Source: Ornithinimicrobium laminariae (GTDB taxonomy: Bacteria; Actinomycetota; Actinomycetes; Actinomycetales; Dermatophilaceae). From it: DNA of 64,000 nt. The first letter of the stretch is position 1. Every line of letters begins with the position of its first letter. The position numbers were made by a program, and so were the translations under genes. Below, one piece after another: positions 43,309-52,421 of the stretch. The notes under the pieces were generated by a model. It had not been told where the DNA came from. It worked only from the letters and a program-made list of their open reading frames with translations, and did no database searches. The stretch lies in the NCBI RefSeq assembly GCF_019457945.1, contig NZ_JAHZSU010000001.1, positions 62,001 to 126,000 of the forward strand, written 5' to 3'.

Positions 43309-44426
43309 CGGCCGGAGAACGCTTCCCGGAACTTGCCGAAGATGCCGCCGTGCGAAGAAGCCATCTGACCCGACGGGCGTGATTCGCCACGGGACTCCGC
43401 GAAGTCGCGCAACATTTGACGCTGCTCTTCGTTGAGTTTCGTGGGCACCTTGATGTCGAGGTGCACGATCAGGTCGCCTCGCCCGGTGCCACGCAGATGC
43501 GTCACACCCAAGTCTTTCAAGGTAATCGTCTCTTGCGGCTGCGCGCCGGCCTTGAGGTCAACCTCTTGGTCGCCGTCGAAGGAGTTCACCGTCAAGCTAG
43601 CCCCAAGCGCAGCCGCAGTCATCGGCACTTCGATGGAGGCGTGCAGGTCATCGCCACGACGGCGGAAGGTGTCGTGCGGCAGGATCGCGATCTCTACATA
43701 GAGGTCACCGGCCTGACCGCCGGAGGGGCCAACTTCGCCTTGGCCGGTCAGGCGAATGCGGGTGCCGGTGTCGACTCCACCAGGCACGTTGACCGAGATC
43801 TCACGGCGAGTCCGCACGCGGCCTTCACCCGAGCAGTCAAAGCACGGGTTCTCGATGACTTCACCGTAGCCGCGGCAAGCGCTGCAGGGACGAGACGTCA
43901 TGACCTGGCCCAAGAAGGAACGCTGGACCTGCTGGACTTCACCGCGCCCCTGGCATACCGAGCACGTCCGGGTGCCCGAGCCGGGCTGCGCGCCGGAGCC
44001 GGTGCAGGTCTGGCAGTGCACGGCAGTGTCGACGCTCAAGGTCTCTTCGGCGCCAAAGACGGCGGTCTTGAGATCGATGTCTAACTGGACCAGGGCATCC
44101 TGGCCGCGCTGAGTCCGCGAACGAGGGCCGCGGCTGCCAGCCGACGTGCCGCCAAAGAAGGCATCCATGATGTCGGTGAAGGTGAAGCCCTGTCCGAACC
44201 CGGCCTGAGCGCCGCCGTAGGGGTCTTGCCCACGGTCAAAGTTGGCGCGCTTGTCAGCATCAGACAGCACGTCATAGGCTTGCGAGACCTTCTTGAACTC
44301 GGCCTCAGCATCAGGGCCGGGGTTGACGTCGGGGTGCAGTTTGCGGGCCAACTTGCGGTAGGCGCGCTTAATGTCCTCGGCGCTCGAGTCACGGGAGACC
44401 CCAAGGTCTGCGTAATAGTCGTTCAC
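43305..44426 (-). CDS. dnaJ: chaperone protein DnaJ (type I)
   Basis: 373 residues. The J domain at 1-65 contains the HPD motif (ARKLHPDVNPGP). A Gly-rich stretch follows, then four zinc-finger repeats CQTCTGSG, CSVCQGRG, CSACRGYG and CFDCSGEG, and the C-terminal substrate-binding domains. It is a co-chaperone of DnaK. The start is GTG 44426 (VNDYYADLG), where homology begins; the frame open further upstream overlaps hrcA. It lies 22 bp after hrcA and is probably controlled by the upstream CIRCE element. Confidence 0.96.
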   Translation of the reverse strand: MNDYYADLGVSRDSSAEDIKRAYRKLARKLHPDVNPGPDAEAEFKKVSQAYDVLSDADKRANFDRGQDPYGGAQAGFGQGFTFTDIMDAFFGGTSAGSRGPRSRTQRGQDALVQLDIDLKTAVFGAEETLSVDTAVHCQTCTGSGAQPGSGTRTCSVCQGRGEVQQVQRSFLGQVMTSRPCSACRGYGEVIENPCFDCSGEGRVRTRREISVNVPGGVDTGTRIRLTGQGEVGPSGGQAGDLYVEIAILPHDTFRRRGDDLHASIEVPMTAAALGASLTVNSFDGDQEVDLKAGAQPQETITLKDLGVTHLRGTGRGDLIVHLDIKVPTKLNEEQRQMLRDFAESRGESRPSGQMASSHGGIFGKFREAFSGR

Positions 44427-44448
44427 GTGAGTCGTGTCCTGTTCGTCG

Positions 44449-45474
44449 TCACTGGTCAAGAATTGTCGATACGTAGTGCGCAACAGCGCGCACTGAAGCC
44501 ATAGCTGTTGGGTAGTCCATTCGAGTTGGGCCAACTACGCCCAACCCACCGGCCTGCCCATACGAGGTCGTGATCACTGAGGTGGTCCGCAGGCTAGAGA
44601 ACGGGTTCTCGGCGCCAATGCTGACCGCGACGGCGTCTTCGGACTCATTCAGCGCAGCCATACTTCCCATTAACTTCAAAAGCACCACATGTTCTTCCAA
44701 AGCCTCTAAAACTTCTCCGAGCGAGGTTGGAAAATCGCTGCCCACTCGGGCCAGATTTGCGGTGCCGGAAAGCACAAGTCGCTCTTCGGTCTGCTCGCTT
44801 ACCGCATCCACCAAGCTGGCAAAGACGGCGCGGGCAATGCCGCGGTGTTCCGGCTTGACCGTCTCCATCGCGGTCTTTAGAAGCCCCTCGGCCGCATTCA
44901 GCGGCTGCCCGCCGACCGAGGAGTTGATCGTTGCGCGCAGACCGCCGATCAATGAGTCGACATCGCCGGTCAACTCCCGACCCACGTCAACCACTCGTTG
45001 TTCCACCCGCCCGGTCGTCACGATCAAGACGACCATCAGGCGAGCGCCTCCCAAGTTCACCAATTCAACGTGGCGCACGCTGGAGCGGCTGAGTGATGGG
45101 TACTGCATGACGGCAACCTGATTGGTCAGCGATGACAGGAGGCGCACACTGCGGCCCACGACGTCATCCAGATCAACGGCACCCTCAAGAAAACGAGAAA
45201 CGGCCGTACGCTCGGCGGCGCTCAGCGGCTTGACCGCAGAGAGTCGGTCAACAAACATCCGGTAGCCCGCATCAGTGGGCACCCGGCCGGCGCTGGTGTG
45301 GGGCGCGCTGATCAGACCCTCGTCTTCGAGAGCAGCCATGTCATTGCGCACTGTGGCAGCGGAGACACCCAGTGAGTGGCGCTCCAGCAGAGCCTTCGAT
45401 CCCACCGGTTCGCTGGTGCGCACATAGTCCTGCACGATGGCGCGCAAAATATGCAGTCGTCGGTCCTCACTCAT
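44449..45474 (-). CDS. hrcA: heat-inducible repressor HrcA
   Basis: 341 residues. The N-terminal winged helix carries [45 protein letters not shown] (about 4-48), followed by the GAF-like and dimerisation domain. It represses heat-shock genes by binding CIRCE. The start is ATG 45474, 22 nt downstream of a perfect CIRCE; a frame open to 45540 crosses that site and is rejected. It is the first gene of hrcA-dnaJ-rsmE. Confidence 0.96.
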   Translation of the reverse strand: MSEDRRLHILRAIVQDYVRTSEPVGSKALLERHSLGVSAATVRNDMAALEDEGLISAPHTSAGRVPTDAGYRMFVDRLSAVKPLSAAERTAVSRFLEGAVDLDDVVGRSVRLLSSLTNQVAVMQYPSLSRSSVRHVELVNLGGARLMVVLIVTTGRVEQRVVDVGRELTGDVDSLIGGLRATINSSVGGQPLNAAEGLLKTAMETVKPEHRGIARAVFASLVDAVSEQTEERLVLSGTANLARVGSDFPTSLGEVLEALEEHVVLLKLMGSMAALNESEDAVAVSIGAENPFSSLRTTSVITTSYGQAGGLGVVGPTRMDYPTAMASVRAVAHYVSTILDQ

Positions 45475-45496
45475 ATCGGCCACCTCCTCATCGTTG

Positions 45497-45523
45497 CTGG
45501 CACTCCTGGCGTCCGAGTGCCAG
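45497..45523 (-). promoter_or_regulatory. CIRCE operator (HrcA-binding site)
   Basis: CTGGCACTC-N9-GAGTGCCAG: the inverted repeat is perfect and matches the CIRCE consensus TTAGCACTC-N9-GAGTGCTAA except for the outer bases. It lies upstream of hrcA and implies autoregulation of hrcA-dnaJ. Confidence 0.93.
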
Positions 45524-45573
45524 TCTACGCGTGTCGTCAAAAGCCACGCACGCCTGGCTCATAGGGTGGCCTG

Positions 45574-46452
45574 GTGGATGATCGCTATGGCAACGACGTG
45601 CTGTCCGGAGATTGGGATGCGCCCCGCGGGGGCCGTGCTCAAACTGTCGAAGCAACCCTCGGTCTGGTGGTCGAGGACGTCGAAACTGGCTGGGTCGGGG
45701 CCATCAAGCGTGTCGAAAAAGCCGGCGGTATGCACGTGGTGCACCTGGAGGATCGCCGCCGTAAACTCAAGGCGTTCCGGCTGGGGCCCGGGTTTCTGCT
45801 TGACGGCAAACCGGTGATCTTGACCGAGGCCAAGGATGCCGCGATCGCGGCCGTGACCGCAGAGCGCAAGAAGTCCACCGTGACAGCGAGCGGGTCGCGC
45901 GCTGTAGCCAACGCCCGCGCTCGAGTCGCCAGCGAATCGCGGATCTTTGTCGAAGGCAAGCATGATGCCGAACTCGTCGAGAAGATCTGGGGCGATGACC
46001 TCCGAGTGGAGGGTGTTGTGGTGGAGATGCTCGACGGCGTCGACGACTTGCGCGGCATTATTGACGCATTTCGCCCCTCGGCAGATGCCCGAATGGGGGT
46101 GCTTGTGGACCACCTTGTGCCCGGCACCAAAGAGCAGCGCATCGTCGATCAAGTGGCAGGCCATGGGCCCTATCATCGCTACGTCAAGATCCTCGGCCAC
46201 CCCTATGTCGACGTCTGGCAATCGGTGAAACCAGACCGGTTAGGGCTCTCGCGCTGGCCCACTATCCCCCGCCATATTGAGTGGAAACGCGGTATATTGG
46301 CCGAGTTGGGTTGGCCCCACCAGTCACAGATCGATGTGGCGCACGGTTGGAAGCGAATATTGGGCTCGGTAGAAACGTATCGAGACTTGGAACCAACGCT
46401 CCTGGCTAGCGTCGAAGAGTTGATCGACTTTGTCACCGTCCCCCAGGAGTAG
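45574..46452 (+). CDS. DUF3097 family protein with Toprim-like motif
   Basis: 292 residues. The N-terminal part (about 20-90) is strand-rich. The middle contains SRIFVEGKHDAELVEKIWG and later GVLVDHLVPGTKE, a pair of acidic motifs spaced like the catalytic residues of Toprim domains, so a nucleic-acid role is possible. It is an actinobacterial family of unknown function. The start is GTG 45574; TAGGGT at 45562-45567 lies 6 nt before it, consistent with a leaderless mRNA. Divergent from hrcA. Confidence 0.85.
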   Translation: MDDRYGNDVLSGDWDAPRGGRAQTVEATLGLVVEDVETGWVGAIKRVEKAGGMHVVHLEDRRRKLKAFRLGPGFLLDGKPVILTEAKDAAIAAVTAERKKSTVTASGSRAVANARARVASESRIFVEGKHDAELVEKIWGDDLRVEGVVVEMLDGVDDLRGIIDAFRPSADARMGVLVDHLVPGTKEQRIVDQVAGHGPYHRYVKILGHPYVDVWQSVKPDRLGLSRWPTIPRHIEWKRGILAELGWPHQSQIDVAHGWKRILGSVETYRDLEPTLLASVEELIDFVTVPQE

Positions 46453-46455
46453 CTC

Positions 46456-47049
46456 ATGAGCAACCAACCACCCCCGCCTCCCCCTAGCGAGCCGCAGCGT
46501 TCTGGCGACGAGCCCGAGCAGGTACAGCAGCCCTACGTGCCGCCGCAGCAGGCCCAGCCGCAGCCTATGCAGCAGCAGCCCATCACCCCGCAGGGCGCAC
46601 CGCGCCACGACAGCAGCAGCGGACCGCCCTTTAACGGCCAGCAGCAGTGGAACAACTCGGGTCAATCGCTGCCATCAGGTGATCTATCCGCCTCAGAAGC
46701 TCGCACGTGGTCGATCGTCGCGCACTTGGCAAACCCCGTCGCCTCGCTGTTTTCAGCCGGTTGGCTGGGCTTCCTGGGACCGCTAATCGTGTGGGCGATC
46801 TACAAGGACCGCAGCCCAATGGTGCGCAAGGCTTCGGCCGGCGCATTTAACTTCAGCCTGACCCTGATGATCGGCTACATCCTGTTGTGGGTTGTCACCT
46901 TCATCACCTTCGGCCTCGCAATTTTCATCACGTTGCCACTGATGTTTGTGCTGTGGGTTATCTCGCTCATTTTGCACATCATGGCTGCCATCAAGGCAGG
47001 CAACAACGAGGACTACACCTACCCAGCACAGATTCCAGTGCTGAAGTAA
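46456..47049 (+). CDS. DUF4870 membrane protein with Pro/Gln-rich N-terminus
   Basis: 197 residues. The first 75 are low complexity, rich in Pro and Gln (runs such as PPPPPP and QQPYVPPQQAQPQP), and probably disordered. Residues about 85-190 form a DUF4870-type domain with three hydrophobic segments (SLFSAGWLGFLGPLIVWAIY, FNFSLTLMIGYILLWVVTF, LPLMFVLWVISLILHIMAA). Function is unknown. It starts 3 bp after the DUF3097 gene with an overlapping ribosome site (CCCAGGAGTAG) and ends at a shared terminator. Confidence 0.85.
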   Translation: MSNQPPPPPPSEPQRSGDEPEQVQQPYVPPQQAQPQPMQQQPITPQGAPRHDSSSGPPFNGQQQWNNSGQSLPSGDLSASEARTWSIVAHLANPVASLFSAGWLGFLGPLIVWAIYKDRSPMVRKASAGAFNFSLTLMIGYILLWVVTFITFGLAIFITLPLMFVLWVISLILHIMAAIKAGNNEDYTYPAQIPVLK

Positions 47050-47066
47050 GTTCCGACAACACGCAG

Positions 47067-47098
47067 AGGCCGTCACCCGTTAAGGGGTGGCGGCCTTT
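47067..47098. terminator. bidirectional terminator between DUF4870 and hemW
   Basis: AGGCCGTCACCC, a 6-nt loop, then GGGTGGCGGCCT (one G-T pair), followed by TTT. It separates two convergent genes, and its right edge touches the hemW stop. Confidence 0.8.
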
Positions 47099-48326
47099 AG
47101 CCGTTAATCAGGTGATGCACCACGGTGTCCGCCAACAGGCGTCCGCGCTGAGTCAAGACAATGGATCCGCGCAGGGCCGCGCGGCCTCCGATGAGCCCGT
47201 CGCCAATCAGCGGGGCAATGGCGCCTCGGCCCTTGTGTGGCAGGGAGGCAATTGGGTAGCCCTGGGCCAAGCGCACGCCCAGCAAAATGTCTTCATCGCT
47301 GCGCTGCTCGGCAGTCAAGACCTCGCGAGAATGTGCGGGGCTTAAGCCTTGCGCCAAGCGGCTTGCATAGGCGGCAGGATGCTTCACGTTCCACCAGCGC
47401 ACGCCGCCCACGTGGCTATGCGCGCCGGGTCCGATCCCCCACCAGTTCACTCCCCGCCAGTAGCCTAAGTTGTGCCGACACTGAGTAGCAGGTCCGCGGC
47501 TCCAGTTTGAGATTTCGTACCACTCATAGCCCGCATCCATCAACAACTCCGATGCCAACTCATACTTGTCGGCCTCGTCGTCATCGTCCGGGGTCGGCAA
47601 TTGGCCACGCTTCACCTGGGCACCCATCTTGGTGCCTTCTTCGATCGTGAGCGCATAAGCAGACAGGTGATCGGGCTCAAGATCGATTGCCTCTTCGAGG
47701 CTCATTCGCCATTGACCCAGGGTCTCCCCCGGCGTGCCATAGATGAGGTCGAGGGATACGGCCAATCCAGCAGCCCGACAGGCTCGCAGAGCAGTCGCCA
47801 CATTGGCGGGGTCGTGCGTGCGCTCGAGCGTCGCCAACACCGAGGGAACAGCCGACTGCATACCTAAACTGACCCGGGTGAAGCCTCCCGCGGCTAGCTC
47901 AACCGCTATCTCGGGGGTGATCGTGTCTGGGTTGGCCTCAGTGGTGATTTCGATGTTGTCGGCAAAGCCCCACCGTTCGCGCGCTGCGGCCACCATGCGC
48001 ACCAAGTCTGCAGCGGGCAGCATCGTGGGTGTGCCACCACCAATGAAAATCGTGGAAACCGCCGGAGGATTTGCCCCACCAGCAGTCAGCACATCTTGTG
48101 CCACGTCCATTTCAGCGATCGCGGCATCCGCAAAGGTGTCGATCGTGGCGCCGTGGCCGCCCAACTCGGGCTTGGTGTACGTGTTGAAGTCGCAGTAGCC
48201 ACAACGCACGCGGCAAAACGGGACGTGCAGATAGAGCGCAAATTCGGTGTCAGCAATTGTCGCCAGGGCGCTGCTCGGCAACGCGCCGTCAGCTGGGACC
48301 GGGTCGCCGGTCGGTAGGGCAGGCAC
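47097..48326 (-). CDS. hemW: radical SAM haem chaperone HemW-like protein
   Basis: 409 residues. The radical-SAM cluster motif is CRVRCGYCDF (CxxxCxxC followed by Phe), and the SAM-site GGGTPTML follows. The pattern fits HemW rather than the oxidase HemN, whose cluster motif differs. HemW is thought to bind haem and deliver it; these genes are often mis-annotated as coproporphyrinogen oxidase. The start is GTG 48326, 3 bp after the trmB stop. Confidence 0.92.
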   Translation of the reverse strand: MPALPTGDPVPADGALPSSALATIADTEFALYLHVPFCRVRCGYCDFNTYTKPELGGHGATIDTFADAAIAEMDVAQDVLTAGGANPPAVSTIFIGGGTPTMLPAADLVRMVAAARERWGFADNIEITTEANPDTITPEIAVELAAGGFTRVSLGMQSAVPSVLATLERTHDPANVATALRACRAAGLAVSLDLIYGTPGETLGQWRMSLEEAIDLEPDHLSAYALTIEEGTKMGAQVKRGQLPTPDDDDEADKYELASELLMDAGYEWYEISNWSRGPATQCRHNLGYWRGVNWWGIGPGAHSHVGGVRWWNVKHPAAYASRLAQGLSPAHSREVLTAEQRSDEDILLGVRLAQGYPIASLPHKGRGAIAPLIGDGLIGGRAALRGSIVLTQRGRLLADTVVHHLING

Positions 48327-48329
48327 CCG

Positions 48330-49073
48330 CTAGCTCGGCTCGCTCGACGGCTCGACCTTGGCGTAAGCCAGATCTGTGATCGGCCGGCCAGCCTTGGTGC
48401 CCTTGCGCTCAAACCGGGTGACCGGCCGAGACTCCTCGCGCTGAGTGAAGATCAAAGACCAATCCGGGCGGTCATCGAGCACGTCATGCATGTGATCGGC
48501 GTACTCCGGCCAGTCGGTGGCTAACCGCCACAGTCCACCGGGGTTCAGCAACGAGTTCACCCGATCGGCAAAGACTGGTCCGACGATGCGTCGCTTGTGG
48601 TGCTTGGTTTTGGGCCATGGGTCAGGAAAGTAGGTCCAGACTTCGGCGATCGAGCCCGGTTCGAAAGCCGTCTCGAACGCCACATGGGCATCGAGCGTGG
48701 CAAACCGAACGTTGGTCAGGCCCCGACGCTGCAACCGATGGATGGCCTGGGCCACACCTGGTCGCCACACCTCAAAGGCAATGAAATCCCAGTCTGGGTG
48801 GGCCTGAGCGCCAGCGACCAAGGCGTCACCGGAGCCAGAGCCGACCTCGAGCACCACTGGCGCTTCGCGACCGAAGATGTCAAAAGGCTGCGCCACGAAA
48901 GACGGATTGATCGCTGTTGAGCCGCTGTCCCCTAGCGTCGGCCAATCCAGGATGTAGTCGCCGCCATGCTTCTCATAAGCCCACTTGTGCTGCTCAGGTA
49001 TGCGCCCGCCGCGGCGAGTGAACGACCGCGTGCGAGCCCAGCGAACGGGCTCTTCCTCGGGTGCCGCAGTCAC
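48330..49073 (-). CDS. trmB: tRNA (guanine-N7-)-methyltransferase
   Basis: 247 residues. The SAM-binding motif is [12 protein letters not shown] and the catalytic TrmB signature [13 protein letters not shown], followed by [15 protein letters not shown]. It makes m7G46 in tRNA. The start is GTG 49073, overlapping the lepA stop by 4 bp (GTGA). Confidence 0.95.
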   Translation of the reverse strand: MTAAPEEEPVRWARTRSFTRRGGRIPEQHKWAYEKHGGDYILDWPTLGDSGSTAINPSFVAQPFDIFGREAPVVLEVGSGSGDALVAGAQAHPDWDFIAFEVWRPGVAQAIHRLQRRGLTNVRFATLDAHVAFETAFEPGSIAEVWTYFPDPWPKTKHHKRRIVGPVFADRVNSLLNPGGLWRLATDWPEYADHMHDVLDDRPDWSLIFTQREESRPVTRFERKGTKAGRPITDLAYAKVEPSSEPS

Positions 49074-50941
49074 TTCTTCGGCTTCTCTGCGCCTCCGCCA
49101 TCCTGCGAGAGAGCAGCGATGAAGGCTTCTTGCGGAATCTCGACGGTGCCCACCATCTTCATCCGCTTCTTACCTTCCTTCTGCTTCTCCAACAGTTTGC
49201 GCTTACGGCTAATGTCACCGCCATAGCACTTGGCCAGCACGTCCTTACGAATGGCTCGAATCGTTTCGCGGGCGATCACGCGGGACCCGATAGCAGCCTG
49301 AATTGGGACCTCATACTGCTGTCGCGGGATCAGGTCCTTCAACTTGCCAGCCATCATCACGCCATACGCGTAGGCCTTGTCTTTGTGCACGATCGAGCTA
49401 AACGCGTCGACCTGGTCGCCCTGCAGCAGAACGTCGACCTTCACCAACTGAGCGTCTTGCTCGCCATCGGGCTCGTACTCAAAGGAGGCATAGCCGCGGG
49501 TCTTGGACTTCAACGCATCGAAGAAGTCAAAGACAATCTCAGCCAGCGGCAAGGTGTAGCGCATCTCAACGCGCTCTTCGGAGAGATAGTCCATCCCACG
49601 CAGCGAGCCACGCCGAGACTGGCACAGCTCCATGATGGCGCCAATGTATTCGCTGGGAGCCAAGATCGTTGAGCGCACGATGGGCTCGGTGACCGCGCCA
49701 ATCTTGCCGCTGGGAAACTCGCTGGGGTTGGTGACGTGCACTTCGCTGCCGTCTTCCAACTGCACGCGGTATTCCACGTTGGGCAGAGTCGAGATCAACT
49801 CGAGGTTGAATTCACGCTCAAGTCGCTCACGGACGATCTCGAGGTGCAGCATGCCCAGGAAGCCCACCCGGAAACCGAAGCCGAGCGCAACGGAGGTCTC
49901 AGGCTCATAGACCAGGGCCGCATCGTTGAGCTTGAGTTTGTCAAGAGCATCACGCAGCGTCGGGTAGTCCGAGCCGTCAATTGGGTACAGCCCCGAGAAG
50001 ACCATGGGCCTAGGGTCTTTGTATCCACCGATGGACTTCGTCGCCATCCGCTGGGCGGACGTGACGGTGTCACCCACCTTGGACTGACGCACGTCCTTCA
50101 CACCAGTGATCAGATAGCCCACTTCGCCAACGCCAAGACCCTCGGAGGCCTTCGGCTCTGGGGAAATCACGCCGATTTCCAGCAACTCGTGCGTCGCCTT
50201 CGTCGACATCATCGCGATCTTCTCGCGTGGCGACAGCGTGCCGTCGACCACGCGTACATAGGTCACGACCCCGCGGTAGGTGTCGTACACCGAGTCAAAA
50301 ATCATCGCTCGGGCCGGGGCGTCAGCATCGCCAACCGGGGCCGGCAGGTCACGCACTACGCGGTCCAGCAGCTCTGGGACGCCTTGGCCGGTCTTACCCG
50401 AGACGTGCATGACCTCACTGGGGTCACAGCCAATCAGGCCAGCCAACTCGGCGGCATACTTTTCTGGCTGTGCTGCTGGCAAATCGATCTTGTTCAAGAC
50501 CGGAATGATCGTGAGGTCGTTTTCCATCGCGAGATAGAGGTTTGCCAGGGTTTGCGCCTCAATGCCCTGCGCCGCATCCACCAGCAAAATGGCGCCTTCG
50601 CAGGCTGCCAGCGAACGGGACACTTCATAGGTGAAATCCACGTGACCTGGCGTGTCGATCATGTTGAGCACAAACGTGCTCTGCTTTTCGTCCTCGTCCT
50701 CAAGCGCCCATGGCATTCGGACAGCTTGGCTCTTAATCGTGATTCCGCGTTCGCGTTCGATGTCCATCCGGTCCAAGTACTGCGCACGCATTTGCCGCTG
50801 GTCAACCACCCCGGTGACCTGCAACATACGGTCAGCCAACGTGGACTTCCCGTGGTCAATGTGAGCGATGATGCAGAAATTGCGGATGATCTCCGGCGGG
50901 GTCGCCAAAGGGCGAGGTGCGTTGTGAGCGAGGGGCGACAC
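49070..50941 (-). CDS. lepA: elongation factor 4
   Basis: 623-residue ribosomal GTPase. The G domain contains [15 protein letters not shown] (G1), DTPGHVDF (G3) and VLNKIDLP (G4). Downstream come EF-G-like domains and the LepA-specific C-terminal domain ([44 protein letters not shown]). It back-translocates or remodels stalled ribosomes. The start is GTG 50941. The divergent PemK-like gene begins 114 bp away. Confidence 0.97.
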   Translation of the reverse strand: MSPLAHNAPRPLATPPEIIRNFCIIAHIDHGKSTLADRMLQVTGVVDQRQMRAQYLDRMDIERERGITIKSQAVRMPWALEDEDEKQSTFVLNMIDTPGHVDFTYEVSRSLAACEGAILLVDAAQGIEAQTLANLYLAMENDLTIIPVLNKIDLPAAQPEKYAAELAGLIGCDPSEVMHVSGKTGQGVPELLDRVVRDLPAPVGDADAPARAMIFDSVYDTYRGVVTYVRVVDGTLSPREKIAMMSTKATHELLEIGVISPEPKASEGLGVGEVGYLITGVKDVRQSKVGDTVTSAQRMATKSIGGYKDPRPMVFSGLYPIDGSDYPTLRDALDKLKLNDAALVYEPETSVALGFGFRVGFLGMLHLEIVRERLEREFNLELISTLPNVEYRVQLEDGSEVHVTNPSEFPSGKIGAVTEPIVRSTILAPSEYIGAIMELCQSRRGSLRGMDYLSEERVEMRYTLPLAEIVFDFFDALKSKTRGYASFEYEPDGEQDAQLVKVDVLLQGDQVDAFSSIVHKDKAYAYGVMMAGKLKDLIPRQQYEVPIQAAIGSRVIARETIRAIRKDVLAKCYGGDISRKRKLLEKQKEGKKRMKMVGTVEIPQEAFIAALSQDGGGAEKPKK

Positions 50942-51054
50942 GCGAGCCTTCCAGCAGGATGTTGAGAGTCGGAACTTCTATTGTCCCATGTTCTGCAGCA
51001 GCACTAGCACACCGGCACGGTTAGCCTGAGGGCCGCAATCAAAGGAGTTCGGAT

Positions 51055-51594
51055 ATGAATTGGTCCTCGACACTACGCCGGGTCGCCCGGGTCGCATACG
51101 GCGTCGCTATGGATGCTTCACGCCAGTCCCAGCGGCAGTCGACTAAGCCACACAAACCCCGCAACGCTGCCCCCGCAGGCAAGGGATCCGACTACCCCGG
51201 CGACTACAACGGCACGCTGCGCCCCGAGTATGCGCCGGTCGACGACGACCTGCCCGACCCGGGCGAGATTGTCTGGAGTTGGGTGCCCTACGAGGAGGAC
51301 TACAGCCAGGGCAAAGACCGACCGGTGTTAGTGATTGCCCGAGAAAACTCCGATTGGCTCTTGGCTCTGCAGTTGACGAGCAAGGACCACGACCAAGACG
51401 CTGCTCAAGAAGCCCGCGCAGGTCGATTTTGGACCGATATCGGCAGTGGCGACTGGGACGAGCAGCGTCGCCCGAGTGAAGTGCGAGTCAATCGCATTCT
51501 GCGGATCGAGCCGACGGGCGTGCGCCGGATTGGTGCTGTTCTTTCTCGCGATGTCTTCAACGACGTCGCCCGCGAAGTCGCCAAGCACAACTAG
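51055..51594 (+). CDS. PemK/MazF-fold protein, apparently without antitoxin
   Basis: 179 residues. The N-terminal 60 are basic and Gln/Pro-rich, followed by a PemK-like beta domain (DPGEIVWSWVPYEED, GKDRPVLVIARE, WLLALQLTSKDHD) and a C-terminal RILRIEPTGVRRIGAVL. The classic toxin start pattern (GEIVWV..P..G.E..K.RPVLVI) is recognisable. Close homologues beside lepA occur in actinobacteria as single genes, and no small antitoxin gene is adjacent, so toxicity is doubtful. Clear AAAGGAG ribosome site. Confidence 0.85.
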   Translation: MNWSSTLRRVARVAYGVAMDASRQSQRQSTKPHKPRNAAPAGKGSDYPGDYNGTLRPEYAPVDDDLPDPGEIVWSWVPYEEDYSQGKDRPVLVIARENSDWLLALQLTSKDHDQDAAQEARAGRFWTDIGSGDWDEQRRPSEVRVNRILRIEPTGVRRIGAVLSRDVFNDVAREVAKHN

Positions 51595-51608
51595 GCGGGC
51601 AAACGCGT

Positions 51609-51650
51609 CTGGCCCCACCGGAGACAGGGGTATCCATCCGGTGGGGCCAG
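51609..51650 (+). terminator. terminator after the PemK-like gene
   Basis: CTGGCCCCACCGGA, a 14-nt loop, then TCCGGTGGGGCCAG followed by TGCTTGTC. The stem is a perfect 14 bp between convergent genes and may act in both directions; the T-run is weak. Confidence 0.7.
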
Positions 51651-51697
51651 TGCTTGTCGGCTAGCGTCTAGCGCTAGTGCGAGTCACCCGAGGGTGA

Positions 51698-52387
51698 TCA
51701 CGGGGTGAGAACACCGTCGATCAGGTAGACCGTTGCGTTCTCGGTGACAACGCCACCACAGATCACGTTGGCGTCGTTGACGGTGATCTCGTCGCCGCCG
51801 CCAGCAACCTCAACGTCTGCGCCGTTCACAGTGGTCTGGGTGCCGATGACCTCGTCAGGGGTCATCTGGCCGGGGACCACGTGGTAGGTCAGGATCGAGG
51901 TCAGCATGTCTGCATCGGTGCCCAGGGTGTCCATCGTTTCCTGGTCAAGCGCAGCGAACGCGTCGTCAACAGGCGCGAAGACCGTGAACTCGTCACCGTT
52001 CAGGGTGTCGACCAGGTTCACATCGGGGTTGAGCTCACCAGAGACGGCGGCGGTCAAGTTGGTTAGCAACGGGTTGTTGCTTGCTGCAACCGCTACCGGG
52101 TCCTGAGCCATGCCAGCAACGGAGCCGTCACCCTCGGGGACAGCCTCTGCGTAGTCTGCACAGCCCGCACCAACCAGGTTGGCGGCTGGGTCCATGGCGT
52201 CGCCACTTTCCTCGGCCATGTCGCCGGTCTCCTCGGCCATGTCTTCGCTCTCTTCGGCCATTTCCTCGTCAGCCATTTCCTCCGAGGCAGCACTATCGGT
52301 CGAAGCCTCTTCAGTGTCGCCGCCGCAAGCGGAGACGGTCAGGACTGAGGCCATGGCAACTGCAAACATCATCTTCTGAACGCGCAT
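51698..52387 (-). CDS. fasciclin-domain lipoprotein
   Basis: 229 residues. The lipoprotein signal ends LTVSAC (Cys21). A Met/Ala/Glu-rich low-complexity linker follows (repeats of DMAEE and EMAEE, about 30-65), then one fasciclin (FAS1) domain with [14 protein letters not shown] and [15 protein letters not shown]. It is a surface-anchored adhesion-type protein of the MPT70/MPT83 group. The start is ATG 52387 with an AAAGGAA site. It lies 34 bp downstream of the molybdoenzyme gene. In mycobacteria relatives are controlled by SigK/RskA; the damaged sigma/anti-sigma pair at 18-19 kb may be the counterpart. Confidence 0.93.
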   Translation of the reverse strand: MRVQKMMFAVAMASVLTVSACGGDTEEASTDSAASEEMADEEMAEESEDMAEETGDMAEESGDAMDPAANLVGAGCADYAEAVPEGDGSVAGMAQDPVAVAASNNPLLTNLTAAVSGELNPDVNLVDTLNGDEFTVFAPVDDAFAALDQETMDTLGTDADMLTSILTYHVVPGQMTPDEVIGTQTTVNGADVEVAGGGDEITVNDANVICGGVVTENATVYLIDGVLTP

Positions 52388-52421
52388 GATGGTTCCTTTC
52401 AATGTGGTGGATACCGGTTGG

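Noticed and set aside
47097..48326. Coproporphyrinogen III oxidase HemN
   Set aside because: The cluster motif and overall pattern fit HemW, a haem chaperone often mislabelled as HemN.
49736..50965. 409-residue open frame antisense to lepA
   Set aside because: It lies wholly inside lepA, which is a certain gene; no ribosome site or domain.
51055..51594. Active type II toxin-antitoxin system
   Set aside because: No antitoxin frame is adjacent; the only nearby genes are lepA and a terminator.
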